Part shown: positions 26,117 through 35,492 of the stretch, piece by piece
Layout of the letters: every line of letters begins with the position of its first letter
Numbering within the stretch: the first letter of the stretch is position 1
NCBI RefSeq assembly: GCF_036885605.1
Contig: NZ_CP142523.1
Location: forward strand, 2,108,001 to 2,172,000
DNA from: Janthinobacterium sp. TB1-E2
GTDB taxonomy: Bacteria; Pseudomonadota; Gammaproteobacteria; Burkholderiales; Burkholderiaceae_D
Direction: 5' to 3'
DNA: 64,000 bases
Notes under the pieces: generated by a model
Seen by the model: only the letters and a program-made list of their open reading frames with translations
Database searches by the model: none
What the model was told of the DNA's origin: nothing
Position numbers and translations under genes: made by a program

Positions 26117-26470
26117 TTACTGCGCCTTGTGCCCCATGGCAATGACGGCGGCGCCGGCCAAGGCCAGGCCTACGCCGGCGACGTCGGTCCAGGCGGGCGT
26201 GACGCCGTCCACCAGCCACAGCCAGCCCAGCGCCGTGGCGATATAGATGGCGCCATACGTGGCATACACGCGCCCGCTGGCGGCCGGATGCAAGGTCAGC
26301 AGCCACACGAAGACCAGCAGGCTGAGGGCGGCCGGCAACAGCAGCCAGGCGCTGCCCTTGTTGCTCAGCCATAGCATGGGCAGGTAGCAGCCCAGCAGTT
26401 CGGCCACGGCCGTAACGGTAAACAGCCCGAAAGTGCGGGCAAGACTGGTCCATTCGATGGCGTCGTTCAT
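26117..26470 (-). CDS. ynfA: YnfA family small membrane protein
   Basis: 117 residues, four membrane helices, with the conserved [36 protein letters not shown] and LAGAAVI segments of the UPF0060/YnfA family. The topology is like that of small multidrug transporters and efflux has been reported for some members, but the substrate here is unknown. Start ATG 26470. Confidence 0.92.
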   Translation of the reverse strand: MNDAIEWTSLARTFGLFTVTAVAELLGCYLPMLWLSNKGSAWLLLPAALSLLVFVWLLTLHPAASGRVYATYGAIYIATALGWLWLVDGVTPAWTDVAGVGLALAGAAVIAMGHKAQ

Positions 26471-26515
26471 GCTATTCCTGTTGTGCGGTCAGCCGACATT
26501 GTAGACGGGCATCTG

Positions 26516-27679
26516 TCAATTCAGTTGCAGGGCGACATACAGCAGCAGGCGGTCATCCGTGTCGTCCAGGTCCAGCCCCGTCAATTCGGCGATCTTTTGC
26601 AGCCGGTAATCGAGCGTGTTGCGGTGGATGTGCAGGGCCCTGGCCGTGGCCATCGGGTGGCTGTGGTGGCGGAACCAGGTAGCCAGGGTGCGCATCAGGG
26701 TGCCCGACTTGCGGTCGTGCGCCAGCAGGCGCGCCAGGGTCTGGCGCAATTGCTCGGCCTGCCAACCCGCTTGCAGGCCGGACAGCAGCACGGGCAGGCT
26801 CAGTTCCAGATAAGAAAAAGTAGTGTGCCCGCCATCGCGGGCGCGCCCCACGCGCGCCGTCTGCTTCGCCGATTCATACGAAGCCGTGGCGCCATCGAGG
26901 CCCGGCAAGGCCACGCCCATGGCCAGGGTGGCCGGTGGCGTGAGCGCCTGCTGTGCCACCTGGTGCAGTTCGAGCAGGCGCTGCCTGGCTTGCGCCGCGC
27001 GCGCCTGCTGCGGGCCGCTGGCGGGAAAGGCGTCGAGCAGCACCAGTTCGCCCGGCGAGACGACGGCCATCAGCAAGGCAGGCCAGCGGGCCGACAGGTC
27101 GGACTGCACTTGCTGCAACTGCGTCAGCACCTGGTCGAGCCGCTCGCCCGGGCCTTCGCCCGCATCCGGTATTTCCAGCACGAACATGGCGCGCGGCACG
27201 CGCAAATCGACCGCCAGACGCGCCGCCCACGCCTGCATGCTGGCGTCCGAAATCCCCGTGCGGTAGACGAGCTGGAACACGAATTCCTCGCGGTAGCGCT
27301 TTTCATGCTGCAACTCGCTGACCAGCCGCGCCTGCTCCAGCATCATTTCCGCCATGGCCCGCACCAGTTCGCCGAACTGGCGCACGGCATCTGGCTCGCC
27401 CGTCAGGCCCAGCACCCCGCAAATCTCGCCGCGCACCGTCAGGGGCAGGTTGATGCCGGCCCGCGTGCCCGGCAGCCTGGCCATGTCGGCCGCGCCGATT
27501 TCCACGCTGGCGCGCCGGGCCAGCGCCAGTTGCGCGCCCGGATGCAGGTCGCCCACGCGCTGCGGATCGCCGCTGGCCAGGATCACGCCGCGCGCATCGA
27601 TGACGTTCACACTGAAGGGAATGATGTGCATGGTGCGCTGGACGATGTCCTGCGCCAGGGGAAGGTCAATATTCGGCAT
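26516..27679 (-). CDS. cdaR: CdaR-type sugar-diacid regulator
   Basis: 387 residues: diacid-recognition domain at 1-135 ([39 protein letters not shown]), a GGDEF-like middle, and a C-terminal PucR helix-turn-helix ([21 protein letters not shown]). E. coli CdaR activates glucarate, galactarate and glycerate genes. It is divergent from an ACS-type MFS carrier and a type-2 glycerate kinase, exactly the genes expected. ATG 27679 aligns best with CdaR; ATG 27706 would add nine residues. Confidence 0.9.
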   Translation of the reverse strand: MPNIDLPLAQDIVQRTMHIIPFSVNVIDARGVILASGDPQRVGDLHPGAQLALARRASVEIGAADMARLPGTRAGINLPLTVRGEICGVLGLTGEPDAVRQFGELVRAMAEMMLEQARLVSELQHEKRYREEFVFQLVYRTGISDASMQAWAARLAVDLRVPRAMFVLEIPDAGEGPGERLDQVLTQLQQVQSDLSARWPALLMAVVSPGELVLLDAFPASGPQQARAAQARQRLLELHQVAQQALTPPATLAMGVALPGLDGATASYESAKQTARVGRARDGGHTTFSYLELSLPVLLSGLQAGWQAEQLRQTLARLLAHDRKSGTLMRTLATWFRHHSHPMATARALHIHRNTLDYRLQKIAELTGLDLDDTDDRLLLYVALQLN

Positions 27680-27710
27680 ATGGTGGTCCGTCTTGTGCAT
27701 TTGCATGGAA

Positions 27711-27782
27711 TCATCGTATAAAGCACCAATATTTCTTCATGCATCCGCACGATGACTGTTTCTGCCGGCGATTGTACGATGG
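27711..27782. promoter_or_regulatory. repeated ACGATG half-sites between cdaR and the MFS gene
   Basis: TCATCGT (27711-27717) and ACGATGA (27749-27755) form an inverted repeat, and a third ACGATGG is at 27776-27782. Their place between divergent cdaR and its likely target makes them candidate CdaR sites. Confidence 0.4.
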
Positions 27783-27821
27783 GCTGGCCGTATCCCATAA
27801 AAAAATAGTCAGGAGACACCC

Positions 27822-29153
27822 ATGACCACCCATCCAGGCGCCAGCCTGTCCGCCGGCGCGTCCGCGCAGGACCGCGTGCGCGAAGGCGCCTACCGCAAGG
27901 TCACCTTGCATCTGATCCCCTTCATCTTCATCTGCTATCTGTTCAATTACCTGGACCGCGTGAATGTCGGCTTTGCCAAGCTGCAAATGCTCGATGCGCT
28001 GCAATGGAGCGAAAGCGTGTACGGCCTGGGCGCGGGCATCTTCTTCATCGGCTACGTGGCCAGCGGCGTGCCCAGCAATCTGCTGCTGCACCGCCTGGGC
28101 GCGCGCAAGGTCATCGGCACCCTGATGATCGCCTGGGGCATCGCCTCGGCCTGCCTGATGTTCGTCACCACGCCGGCCGCGTTCTATTCGCTGCGCTTCA
28201 TCACGGGCGTGTTCGAGGCGGGCTTCTTCCCCGGCATCGTGCTGTACTTTACGAACTGGTATCCCGCGTCGCGCCGGGGCCGCATCATGGGCCTGTTCAT
28301 GTCGGCCATCCCCATTTCCGGCTTGCTGGGCAGCCCCTTGTCGGGCTGGATGATGCAATCGTTCGCGGGCCACGGCGGCCTGGCCGGCTGGCAATGGATG
28401 TTCCTGCTGCAGGGCATTCCCACCGTGCTGCTGGGCTTTCTCGTCTACGTGCTGCTGAACGATGGCATCGCCCAGGCGAAGTGGCTCAATGCCGAAGAAA
28501 AGCAGCTGCTGCGCGCCGACCTCGACGAGGACGAACGCCAGCGCCGCAACGGCGCGAATACGGCCGACACCTTCGCCAGCGTGCTGCGCAACAAGCATGT
28601 GTGGATGCTGGGCCTCGTGTATTTCTGCATCCAGATGGGCGTGTACGCGATCAACTTCTGGCTGCCCACCATCGTCAAGTCGCTGGGTTTCGCCAGCCCC
28701 GTGGCCGTGGGCTGGATCAGCGCCATTCCCTACCTGTGCGCCAGCATCTTCATGATCTGGGTGGGCCGTTCGGCCGACAAGCACAAGGAACGCCGCTGGC
28801 ATTTGAGCGGCCCTTTGCTGATGGCGCTGTGCGGCTTGCTGCTGGCGACCCAGGCGCACGGCAACGTGGTCGTCGCCCTGATCGGCCTGTCGCTGGCGAC
28901 CATGGGCGCGCTGTCCGGCCTACCCATGTTCTGGCCCTTGCCGACGGCGTTTCTCGGCAGCGCGGCGGCGGCCGGCGGCCTGGCGCTGATCAATTCGCTG
29001 GGCCAGGTGGCCGGTTTCGTCAGCCCCTTCCTCGTCGGCTGGATCAAGGATGCGACGGGCGGCACCGACGTGGCCCTGTATATTCTTTCCGCAGTCATGC
29101 TGCTGGGCGCCATACTGGTGCTGCGCGTTCCCGCGCGCATCGTTAATCGCTAA
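27822..29153 (+). CDS. MFS transporter, anion:cation symporter family (sugar acid/diacid uptake)
   Basis: 443 residues, twelve membrane helices. YLFNYLDRVNVGFAKLQM is the family's first-helix signature, RLGARKVIGTLM the loop 2-3 motif and GVFEAGFFPGIVLYFTNWYP the helix-4 region of ACS carriers (GudP, tartrate, phthalate types). AGGAGA precedes ATG 27822. Followed 32 bp later by glycerate kinase and controlled by divergent cdaR, it probably imports glycerate or a sugar diacid; the exact substrate is open. Confidence 0.9.
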   Translation: MTTHPGASLSAGASAQDRVREGAYRKVTLHLIPFIFICYLFNYLDRVNVGFAKLQMLDALQWSESVYGLGAGIFFIGYVASGVPSNLLLHRLGARKVIGTLMIAWGIASACLMFVTTPAAFYSLRFITGVFEAGFFPGIVLYFTNWYPASRRGRIMGLFMSAIPISGLLGSPLSGWMMQSFAGHGGLAGWQWMFLLQGIPTVLLGFLVYVLLNDGIAQAKWLNAEEKQLLRADLDEDERQRRNGANTADTFASVLRNKHVWMLGLVYFCIQMGVYAINFWLPTIVKSLGFASPVAVGWISAIPYLCASIFMIWVGRSADKHKERRWHLSGPLLMALCGLLLATQAHGNVVVALIGLSLATMGALSGLPMFWPLPTAFLGSAAAAGGLALINSLGQVAGFVSPFLVGWIKDATGGTDVALYILSAVMLLGAILVLRVPARIVNR

Positions 29154-29185
29154 GTGAACCGCTGATCGAACCGGAGGAATAGACC

Positions 29186-30466
29186 ATGACGACGACCCTG
29201 CCACCGCCACCGCCACCGCGCGCCTTGCTGCAAGCCATGTTTCAGGCCGCCATCGCCGCGGCCCAGCCATCGCACTGCATCCCGCCCCATCTGCCGCCCG
29301 CGCCCAAGGGCCGGCTGATCGTCATCGGTGCGGGCAAGGCGTCGGCCGCCATGGCGCAAGCCGTGGAACGGCATTGGCCGGGGCCGTTGTCGGGGCTCGT
29401 CGTCACGCGCTACGGCTATGCCGTGCCGTGCGAACGCATCGAGATCGTCGAAGCGTCGCACCCCGTGCCCGATGCGGCCGGCATGGACGCGGCACGCCGC
29501 ATGCTCGAACTGGTCGGCAATTTGCACGCTGACGATACGGTGCTGTGTCTGATTTCGGGCGGCGGCTCGTCGCTGCTGGCCTTGCCACTTGACGGCATCA
29601 GCCTGGAAGACAAGCAGGCGCTGAACCGCGCGCTGCTGGCGTCGGGCGCCAGCATCGGCGAAATGAATTGCGTGCGCCGGCATTTGTCCGCCATCAAGGG
29701 CGGCAGACTGGCGGCCGCCTGCCATCCGGCGCAAGTCATCACTTTGGCCATTTCCGACGTGCCTGGCGACAAGCTGGGCGACATCGCTTCCGGCCCCACG
29801 GTGGGCGACGCGACCACGTGCGAGGACGCGCTGGCCATCGTGCGCCGCTATGGCATGGACTTGCCGGACAGCATACGAAAGACCCTGGAAAGCGGGCGCG
29901 GTGAATCCGTGAAACCCGATGACCCGCGCCTGGCGCGCACGCGCACGACCCTGATCGCCACGCCGCAGATGGCGCTGGAAGCGGCAGCAGCGGTGGCGCG
30001 CGCAGCCGGTGTCACGCCGTATATCCTGGGCGACAGCCTGGAAGGCGAGGCGCGCGACGTGGGCAAGGTAATGGCTGGCATCGCGCTGCAAACGGCCTTG
30101 CGTGGCCAGCCGTTTCCCGCTCCGTGCGTGCTGCTGTCGGGCGGCGAAACGACGGTCACCGTGCGCGGCAATGGCCGCGGCGGGCGCAATGTGGAATTCC
30201 TGCTGGCGCTGGGCATCGCGCTCGATGGACACGAGGGCATCTACGCGCTGGCCGGCGACACGGATGGCGTCGACGGCCAGGAAGACATCGCCGGCGCGGT
30301 CCTGGCGCCCGACACCCTGCAACGGGCCTGGGCGCAAGGCATCAAACCGCGCGACAGCCTGGACAACAACGATGGCCACGGCTTCTTCCAGGCGCTGGGC
30401 GATAGCGTGATCACGGGCCCGACATTGACGAATGTTAATGATTTTCGGGCCATTTTGATTACCTGA
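29186..30466 (+). CDS. glycerate 2-kinase (type 2, DUF4147/MOFRL)
   Basis: 426 residues. The N-terminal DUF4147 domain (VIGAGKASAAMAQAVE; LCLISGGGSSLL; GGRLAAACHPAQV) and C-terminal MOFRL domain (LLSGGETTVTVRGNGRGGRN, ALAGDTDGVDG) define type-2 glycerate kinases, which phosphorylate D-glycerate at C2. Older annotation calls these hydroxypyruvate reductase TtuD. GGAGGAATAG precedes the ATG. The stop at 30466 abuts the stop of the convergent MDR gene. Confidence 0.92.
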   Translation: MTTTLPPPPPPRALLQAMFQAAIAAAQPSHCIPPHLPPAPKGRLIVIGAGKASAAMAQAVERHWPGPLSGLVVTRYGYAVPCERIEIVEASHPVPDAAGMDAARRMLELVGNLHADDTVLCLISGGGSSLLALPLDGISLEDKQALNRALLASGASIGEMNCVRRHLSAIKGGRLAAACHPAQVITLAISDVPGDKLGDIASGPTVGDATTCEDALAIVRRYGMDLPDSIRKTLESGRGESVKPDDPRLARTRTTLIATPQMALEAAAAVARAAGVTPYILGDSLEGEARDVGKVMAGIALQTALRGQPFPAPCVLLSGGETTVTVRGNGRGGRNVEFLLALGIALDGHEGIYALAGDTDGVDGQEDIAGAVLAPDTLQRAWAQGIKPRDSLDNNDGHGFFQALGDSVITGPTLTNVNDFRAILIT

Positions 30467-31483
30467 TTACTGGAAATTTTCCAGCACGATCTTGCCTTTT
30501 GCCGTGTTGCTTTCCAGCAGGGCATGCGCGCGCTTCAAATTCGCGGCATTGATCGTGCCGAAGCGCTCGGCCAGGGTGGTTTTGATGATACCAGCATCGA
30601 CCAGCTGCGCCAGTTCCTCGAGCAATTCATGCTGCTTGATCATGTCGGCCGTCTGGAACAGCGAACGGGTAAACATCAGTTCCCAGTGCAGCGACACGCT
30701 CTTGCCCTTGAACTTGCGCACGTCGATATGCTCGGGGTCGTCGATCAGGGCGAACTTGCCTTGCGGCGCGATCAGTTCCACGATGTGCTCGAAATGCTTG
30801 TCGGTCTGGTTCAGGCTGATCACGTAATCGACGGGCGGCAAACCCAGGCGCGTGATTTCCTGCGCCAGCGGCAGGCTGTGGTCGATCACATGGTGGGCGC
30901 CCAGTTTCTTGACCCAGTCCGCCGTTTCCGCGCGCGAGGCCGTGCCGATGATGGTCACGCCCGTCAGTTGCCGCGCCAGTTGCACGAGCACGGAACCGAC
31001 GCCGCCGGCCGCGCCGATCACCAGCAGCGACTTGCCGGTGAGATTCTTGTCGCGGCTGATCTGCAGGCGGTCGAATAGCAGTTCCCAGGCCGTAATGGCG
31101 GTCAGGGGCAGGGCGGCGGCCGGCGCGAAGTCCAGGCTGGCCGGCATGTGGCCGACGATGCGCTCGTCGACCAGCTGGAATTCGCTGTTGCTGCCGGGAC
31201 GGTTGATGGCGCCCGCGTACCAGACTTTATCTCCGACCTGGAACAGGGTGACGTCGGGGCCGATGGCCGTGACGACGCCGGCCGCATCCCAGCCCAGCAC
31301 TTCCGGCTGGCCGTCTTTCGGCGCGCGGTTCTTGCGCACCTTGGTATCGACGGGGTTGACGGAAATGGCCTTGACGGCGACGAGCAGGTCGCGCCCCGTG
31401 GCGGCGGGCACGGGCAGCTCGATGTCGAGCAGGGCGCCGGCATCCGTGATGGGCAGGCTGTGGCGGTAGGCGATGGCTTTCAT
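30467..31483 (-). CDS. MDR-superfamily NADPH-dependent reductase, second copy
   Basis: 338 residues, the same subfamily as the protein at 22612-23622; VLGWDAAGVV, YAGAINRPGSNSEFQLVDERI and the NADPH loop VIGAAGGVGSVLVQLARQL correspond position for position. Catalytic-zinc ligands are missing here too. It is divergent from a LysR gene at 31655. A quinone or enone reductase role is inferred; the LysR partner suggests induction by a small aromatic or electrophile. Confidence 0.88.
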   Translation of the reverse strand: MKAIAYRHSLPITDAGALLDIELPVPAATGRDLLVAVKAISVNPVDTKVRKNRAPKDGQPEVLGWDAAGVVTAIGPDVTLFQVGDKVWYAGAINRPGSNSEFQLVDERIVGHMPASLDFAPAAALPLTAITAWELLFDRLQISRDKNLTGKSLLVIGAAGGVGSVLVQLARQLTGVTIIGTASRAETADWVKKLGAHHVIDHSLPLAQEITRLGLPPVDYVISLNQTDKHFEHIVELIAPQGKFALIDDPEHIDVRKFKGKSVSLHWELMFTRSLFQTADMIKQHELLEELAQLVDAGIIKTTLAERFGTINAANLKRAHALLESNTAKGKIVLENFQ

Positions 31484-31515
31484 GGGTGTTCTTTCGGTAG
31501 CAGTGATGGAGTAGG

Positions 31516-31556
31516 CGTAGGTCGGAATAGGTCCGAAGGACCGTAATCCGACGCCA
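31516..31556. repeat. REP-like hairpin (GTCGGA ... TCCGAC)
   Basis: GTCGGA (31521-31526), GGTCC (31530-31534), GAA loop, GGACC (31538-31542), TCCGAC (31547-31552). The flanking CGTAGGTCGGA and TAATCCGACGCC are the form of a short interspersed palindrome common in many proteobacterial genomes. It lies between a divergent LysR/MDR pair. Confidence 0.6.
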
Positions 31557-31654
31557 TTGTTGGCATGGCCATACGGGCTTGACGTATCATGGCCATTTTC
31601 TCGCCCTGGAAACAGGGGGCGCGTACCGAAACACTTTCAAAGGAATACTGAAAA

Positions 31655-32560
31655 TTGCTGCGACTCGATGACTTGCAGGTGTTTGTCCGCACGGCCGACC
31701 GCGGCAGTTTGTCGGCGGCCGCGCGCGAGATCGGCATTTCGCCCGCGCTGGCCAGCGCCGCCGTCAAGCGCCTGGAAGGGGAGCTGGGCTTGCGCCTGCT
31801 GGCCCGCACGACCCGTTCGCTGAGCCTGACGGCGGAAGGCACGCAATACCTGGAACACGCGCGCGAAGCCTTGCGCCTGCTGCGCGCCGGCCACGATGCG
31901 CTGCTGGCCGGCAAGGACAGTTTCGGCGGAACCTTGAAAATTGCGATGCCCTCGGACCTGGGCCGCAATCTGATGCTGGGCTGGCTCGACGAATTCCAGT
32001 CGCGCCATTCGAAGCTGCATTACCAGCTCAGCGTCAGCGACCGGGTGGCCGACATGGTGCGCCAGCAAGTCGACGTGGCCATCCGCTATGGCCAGCAAGA
32101 CGATTCGAGCATGGTCGCCATGCCCATCGCGCCCGCCAACGACCGGGTACTGGTGGCGTCGCCCGTCTACCTGCGCGAACATGGACCCCTGCTGGAGCTG
32201 GAAGACTTGTCGCAGCGCAATTGCCTGCGCTTCGCGCTGGAAGACGGCTTGCACGACCGCTGGACCTTTTACCGCCTGCCGCAGCGCGAGCAGGTGACGA
32301 TAGATGTGAGCGGCAACCGCAGCGCCGACGATGCCGACCTGGTGCGCCGCTGGGCCGTGGCAGGCCTGGGCATCGCCTATAAATCGCGGCTCGATGTGTC
32401 CGGCGACGTGGCCGCCGGCCGCCTGCACGTGCTGCTGCCCGAGGTGGCGGGCGAGGCCGCGCCCTTGCAACTGCTTTGCATGCACCGGGCGCAAGTGACG
32501 CCGCTGGTGCTGCAGCTGCGCGACTTCCTGCGCGACAAGTGCGCGGAATTGCATAAATAA
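31655..32560 (+). CDS. LysR family transcriptional regulator (CrgA-like), second copy
   Basis: 301 residues. Winged helix SLSAAAREIGISPALASAAV and LEGELGLRLLARTTRSLSLT, then an effector domain with VRQQVDVAIRYG, the usual CrgA-type signature. The start is TTG at 31655, with AAAGGA 10-15 bp before; no ATG is available before the helix-turn-helix. It is divergent from the MDR reductase gene 171 bp away and probably controls it. Confidence 0.87.
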   Translation: MLRLDDLQVFVRTADRGSLSAAAREIGISPALASAAVKRLEGELGLRLLARTTRSLSLTAEGTQYLEHAREALRLLRAGHDALLAGKDSFGGTLKIAMPSDLGRNLMLGWLDEFQSRHSKLHYQLSVSDRVADMVRQQVDVAIRYGQQDDSSMVAMPIAPANDRVLVASPVYLREHGPLLELEDLSQRNCLRFALEDGLHDRWTFYRLPQREQVTIDVSGNRSADDADLVRRWAVAGLGIAYKSRLDVSGDVAAGRLHVLLPEVAGEAAPLQLLCMHRAQVTPLVLQLRDFLRDKCAELHK

Positions 32561-32656
32561 CATTATTGATTACAACTCGTTGCAAATGGCAATCATGCGC
32601 AGGTCAACCTGGGCGTACCCTCAGGCATTCTGGTTGAAACCGCTTGAAGGACCGCC

Positions 32657-34201
32657 ATGACCCCCAACCGACTGTTGCCGACAACCTTGATTTCCCTGCT
32701 GTTGCTGGCCGGCTGTGCCGCCACCGGACCCGCCGTCCAGGCCGATCATCGTGCACAGACCAGTTCCGCGCAGGACATTGCCTTGCTGGAAAGGGTCAGC
32801 TGGGGCGTGAACGCCGGCAGCGCGCGCCAGATGCAGGCGCAAGGCTGGCAGCGTTATCTGCAGGCGCAATTGCACCCGGGTAAAGCCAGCCTGCCATCCG
32901 CCGTGCAGGCCCAGATCGACGCCATGACGATCAGCCAGGTGCCCCTCGATCAGCTCGTCATGTCCGTGGAGCAAAAGCGCAAGGAGTCGGCTGCCGTCAT
33001 GGACGACATGGCCAAGCAGCAGGCGCAAAAAGATTACCAGCAGGAGCTCAACCGCCTGGCGCGCGAAGCGGCTACGCGTTCTCTATTGCTGGACGTGTAT
33101 TCGCCTAATCAGCTGCAGCAGCAGCTGAGCTGGTTCTGGCTCAACCATTTCAGCGTGCACCAGGGCAAGCACAACTTGCGCGCCATGGTTGGCGATTACG
33201 AGGCGAACGCCATCGCGCCGCACGCGCTGGGAAAATTCCGCGACTTGCTGGGCGCGACCGTCCACCATCCGGCCATGCTGCGCTATCTGGACAATGAAGC
33301 CAATGCCGCCAAGCGCATCAATGAAAACTATGCGCGCGAGTTGATGGAACTGCATACGCTGGGCGTCAACGGCGGCTATAGCCAGACGGACGTGCAGGAA
33401 CTGGCGCGCATCTTGACAGGCGTGGGCGTTAACCTGGGACCGGATACGCCAAAGGTGAAACCGGCGCTGCAGTCGCAATACGTGCGCCGGGGCTTGTTTG
33501 AATTCAACCCGAACCGCCACGATTACGGCGATAAACAATTCCTAGGACAAACGGTGAAGGGCAGGGGACTGGCCGAGCTCGATGAAGCGCTGGATCGTTT
33601 GAGCCGCAGTCCCGCCACCGCGCATTTCATCAGCGGCAAGCTGGCCCAGTATTTCGTCGGCGATAATCCGCCCGCGCCTCTGGTGGCGCGCATGGCGGCC
33701 ACCTTCCAGCAGAGCGATGGCATGATCGCCGACGTGCTGCAAACCATGTTCAACAGTCCCGAATTCAAGCAGTCGCTGGGCAAGAAATTCAAGGACCCCA
33801 TGCATTACGTGGTGTCGGCCGTGCGCCTCAGCTATGACGACAAGCCCATCCTGAATGCGGGCCCCATGCTGAGCTGGCTCTCGCGCATGGGCCAGCCTCT
33901 GTACGGCCGCCAGACGCCGGACGGTTATCCCTTGACGGATGCCTCCTGGGCCAGCCCCGGCCAGATGACGACGCGTTTCGATATCGCCCGCACTATCGGC
34001 TCGGGCAGCGCCGGCCTGTTCAAGACGGATGGCCCGCAGCCGCAGGAAAAGGTGGCGTTTCCCCAGCTGGCCAGCGCCCTGTATTACCAGTCGCTGCAGC
34101 CGACCTTGAGCCCGGCCACGCGGCAAGCCCTGGAGCAGGCCGCTTCGCCGCAGGAGTGGAATACCTTCCTGCTCTCGTCGCCCGAAATGATGCACCGCTG
34201 A
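32657..34201 (+). CDS. DUF1800 family lipoprotein
   Basis: 514 residues. LLLLAGC is a lipobox (cysteine 20), so it should be a lipoprotein. The DUF1800 body has LLERVSWGVNAG, QQLSWFWLNHFSVH, ENYARELMELHTLGVNGGYSQTD-type elements and the C-terminal LYGRQTPDGYPLTDASW. DUF1800 proteins are exported, of unknown biochemical role, and nearly always next to DUF1501 proteins, as here (11 bp to the next ATG). Confidence 0.9.
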   Translation: MTPNRLLPTTLISLLLLAGCAATGPAVQADHRAQTSSAQDIALLERVSWGVNAGSARQMQAQGWQRYLQAQLHPGKASLPSAVQAQIDAMTISQVPLDQLVMSVEQKRKESAAVMDDMAKQQAQKDYQQELNRLAREAATRSLLLDVYSPNQLQQQLSWFWLNHFSVHQGKHNLRAMVGDYEANAIAPHALGKFRDLLGATVHHPAMLRYLDNEANAAKRINENYARELMELHTLGVNGGYSQTDVQELARILTGVGVNLGPDTPKVKPALQSQYVRRGLFEFNPNRHDYGDKQFLGQTVKGRGLAELDEALDRLSRSPATAHFISGKLAQYFVGDNPPAPLVARMAATFQQSDGMIADVLQTMFNSPEFKQSLGKKFKDPMHYVVSAVRLSYDDKPILNAGPMLSWLSRMGQPLYGRQTPDGYPLTDASWASPGQMTTRFDIARTIGSGSAGLFKTDGPQPQEKVAFPQLASALYYQSLQPTLSPATRQALEQAASPQEWNTFLLSSPEMMHR

Positions 34202-34212
34202 AAGGAATTGTC

Positions 34213-35403
34213 ATGAACCGTCGTGACTTGTTGAAAGCCCTGGCCGCCGCGCCGTTGTTGTCGCATGCGGGCAGCTTGCTGGCCGCGCCCGCCACGAATG
34301 CGAAGCTATTGTTCGTCTTTTTGCGCGGCGGCTATGACGCAAACAATCTGCTGGTGCCCATCGGCAGCGATTTTTACTATGCCTCGCGGCCGAATATCGC
34401 CATCGCGAAACCGGGCGAGGAAAACGGCGCGCTGGCCTTGACGACCGACTGGGCCCTGCATCCGGCCTTGCGCGAAACCATCTATCCCATGTTTATGGGT
34501 GGCGAGGCGGCCTTCATTCCGTTTGCGGGCACGACGGATCTGACGCGCAGCCACTTCGAGACGCAGGACAGCATCGAACTGGGGCAAGAGATCGGCGGGC
34601 GCCGCGATTTCCGCTCAGGCTTTTTGAACCGGCTGGCGCAAAGCTTGAATGCCAAGCAAGGCAACCACGCCATTTCCTTCACGGACCAGTTGCCGCTGAT
34701 CTTCCAGGGCGGCGTGCAAGTGCCGAACATGGGATTGCGCTCGGTGGGCAAGTCGGGCATTGATGCGCGTCAAAGCCAAGTCATCGCGGCCATGTACAAG
34801 GGCACGCCCCTGCAGCAACCGGTCAGTGCGGGATTTGCCGTGCGCGACGATGTGACGAAGGAATTGACGGGCGAGATGCAGGCGGCCAACCGCAACGCCA
34901 TCAGTACCAAGGGCTTTGAACTGGAAGCGCAGCGGATCGCCCGCTTGATGAAGGATAAATACAACCTGGGCTTCGTCGACGTGGGCGGCTGGGATACGCA
35001 CGTGGGGCAGGGCGGCGCGAACGGCTATCTGGCGGGGCGATTCGATGAGCTGGGGCGTGGCCTGGCCGCGTTCTCGCAGGAAATGGGCAGCGAGTGGCGC
35101 AATACCGTGGTCGTCGTGGTCAGCGAATTTGGCCGTACCTTCCGCGAAAACGGCAACCGCGGCACGGACCATGGCCACGGCAGCGTGTTCTGGGTGTTGG
35201 GCGGCGGCATCAAAGGCAAGCAGGTGGCGGGCGAACAGGTGGCGATTTCGCAGGCGACGCTGTTCCAGAACCGCGACATGCCCGTGCTGAATGAGTACCG
35301 GGCCGTGCTGGGAGGCTTGCTGCGCCGCACCTTCGGCTTGACCCCCGCGCAGCTCGACCACGTGTTTGCCGGCGTCAAGCCTGCGGAACTGGGCCTCGTC
35401 TAA
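34213..35403 (+). CDS. DUF1501 family exported protein
   Basis: 396 residues with a Tat-like signal NRRDLLKALAAAPLL. The body belongs to the DUF1501 group, related to the sulfatase/alkaline phosphatase fold: VFLRGGYDANNLLVPIG, SHFETQDSIELG, VDVGGWDTHVGQ and EFGRTFRENGNRGTDHGHGS carry the conserved histidines and aspartates. Partner of the upstream DUF1800 lipoprotein; the pair is probably cotranscribed. The substrate is unknown. ATG 34213 follows AAAGGAATT. Confidence 0.9.
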   Translation: MNRRDLLKALAAAPLLSHAGSLLAAPATNAKLLFVFLRGGYDANNLLVPIGSDFYYASRPNIAIAKPGEENGALALTTDWALHPALRETIYPMFMGGEAAFIPFAGTTDLTRSHFETQDSIELGQEIGGRRDFRSGFLNRLAQSLNAKQGNHAISFTDQLPLIFQGGVQVPNMGLRSVGKSGIDARQSQVIAAMYKGTPLQQPVSAGFAVRDDVTKELTGEMQAANRNAISTKGFELEAQRIARLMKDKYNLGFVDVGGWDTHVGQGGANGYLAGRFDELGRGLAAFSQEMGSEWRNTVVVVVSEFGRTFRENGNRGTDHGHGSVFWVLGGGIKGKQVAGEQVAISQATLFQNRDMPVLNEYRAVLGGLLRRTFGLTPAQLDHVFAGVKPAELGLV

Positions 35404-35492
35404 AGCGGAATGCCGCCGTGTTACGCTACGCCTGCGCAACTGGCGCGTAGCCAATACTGGCGCTCCATGGCGCCGGGCACGAATGGAGTGGC

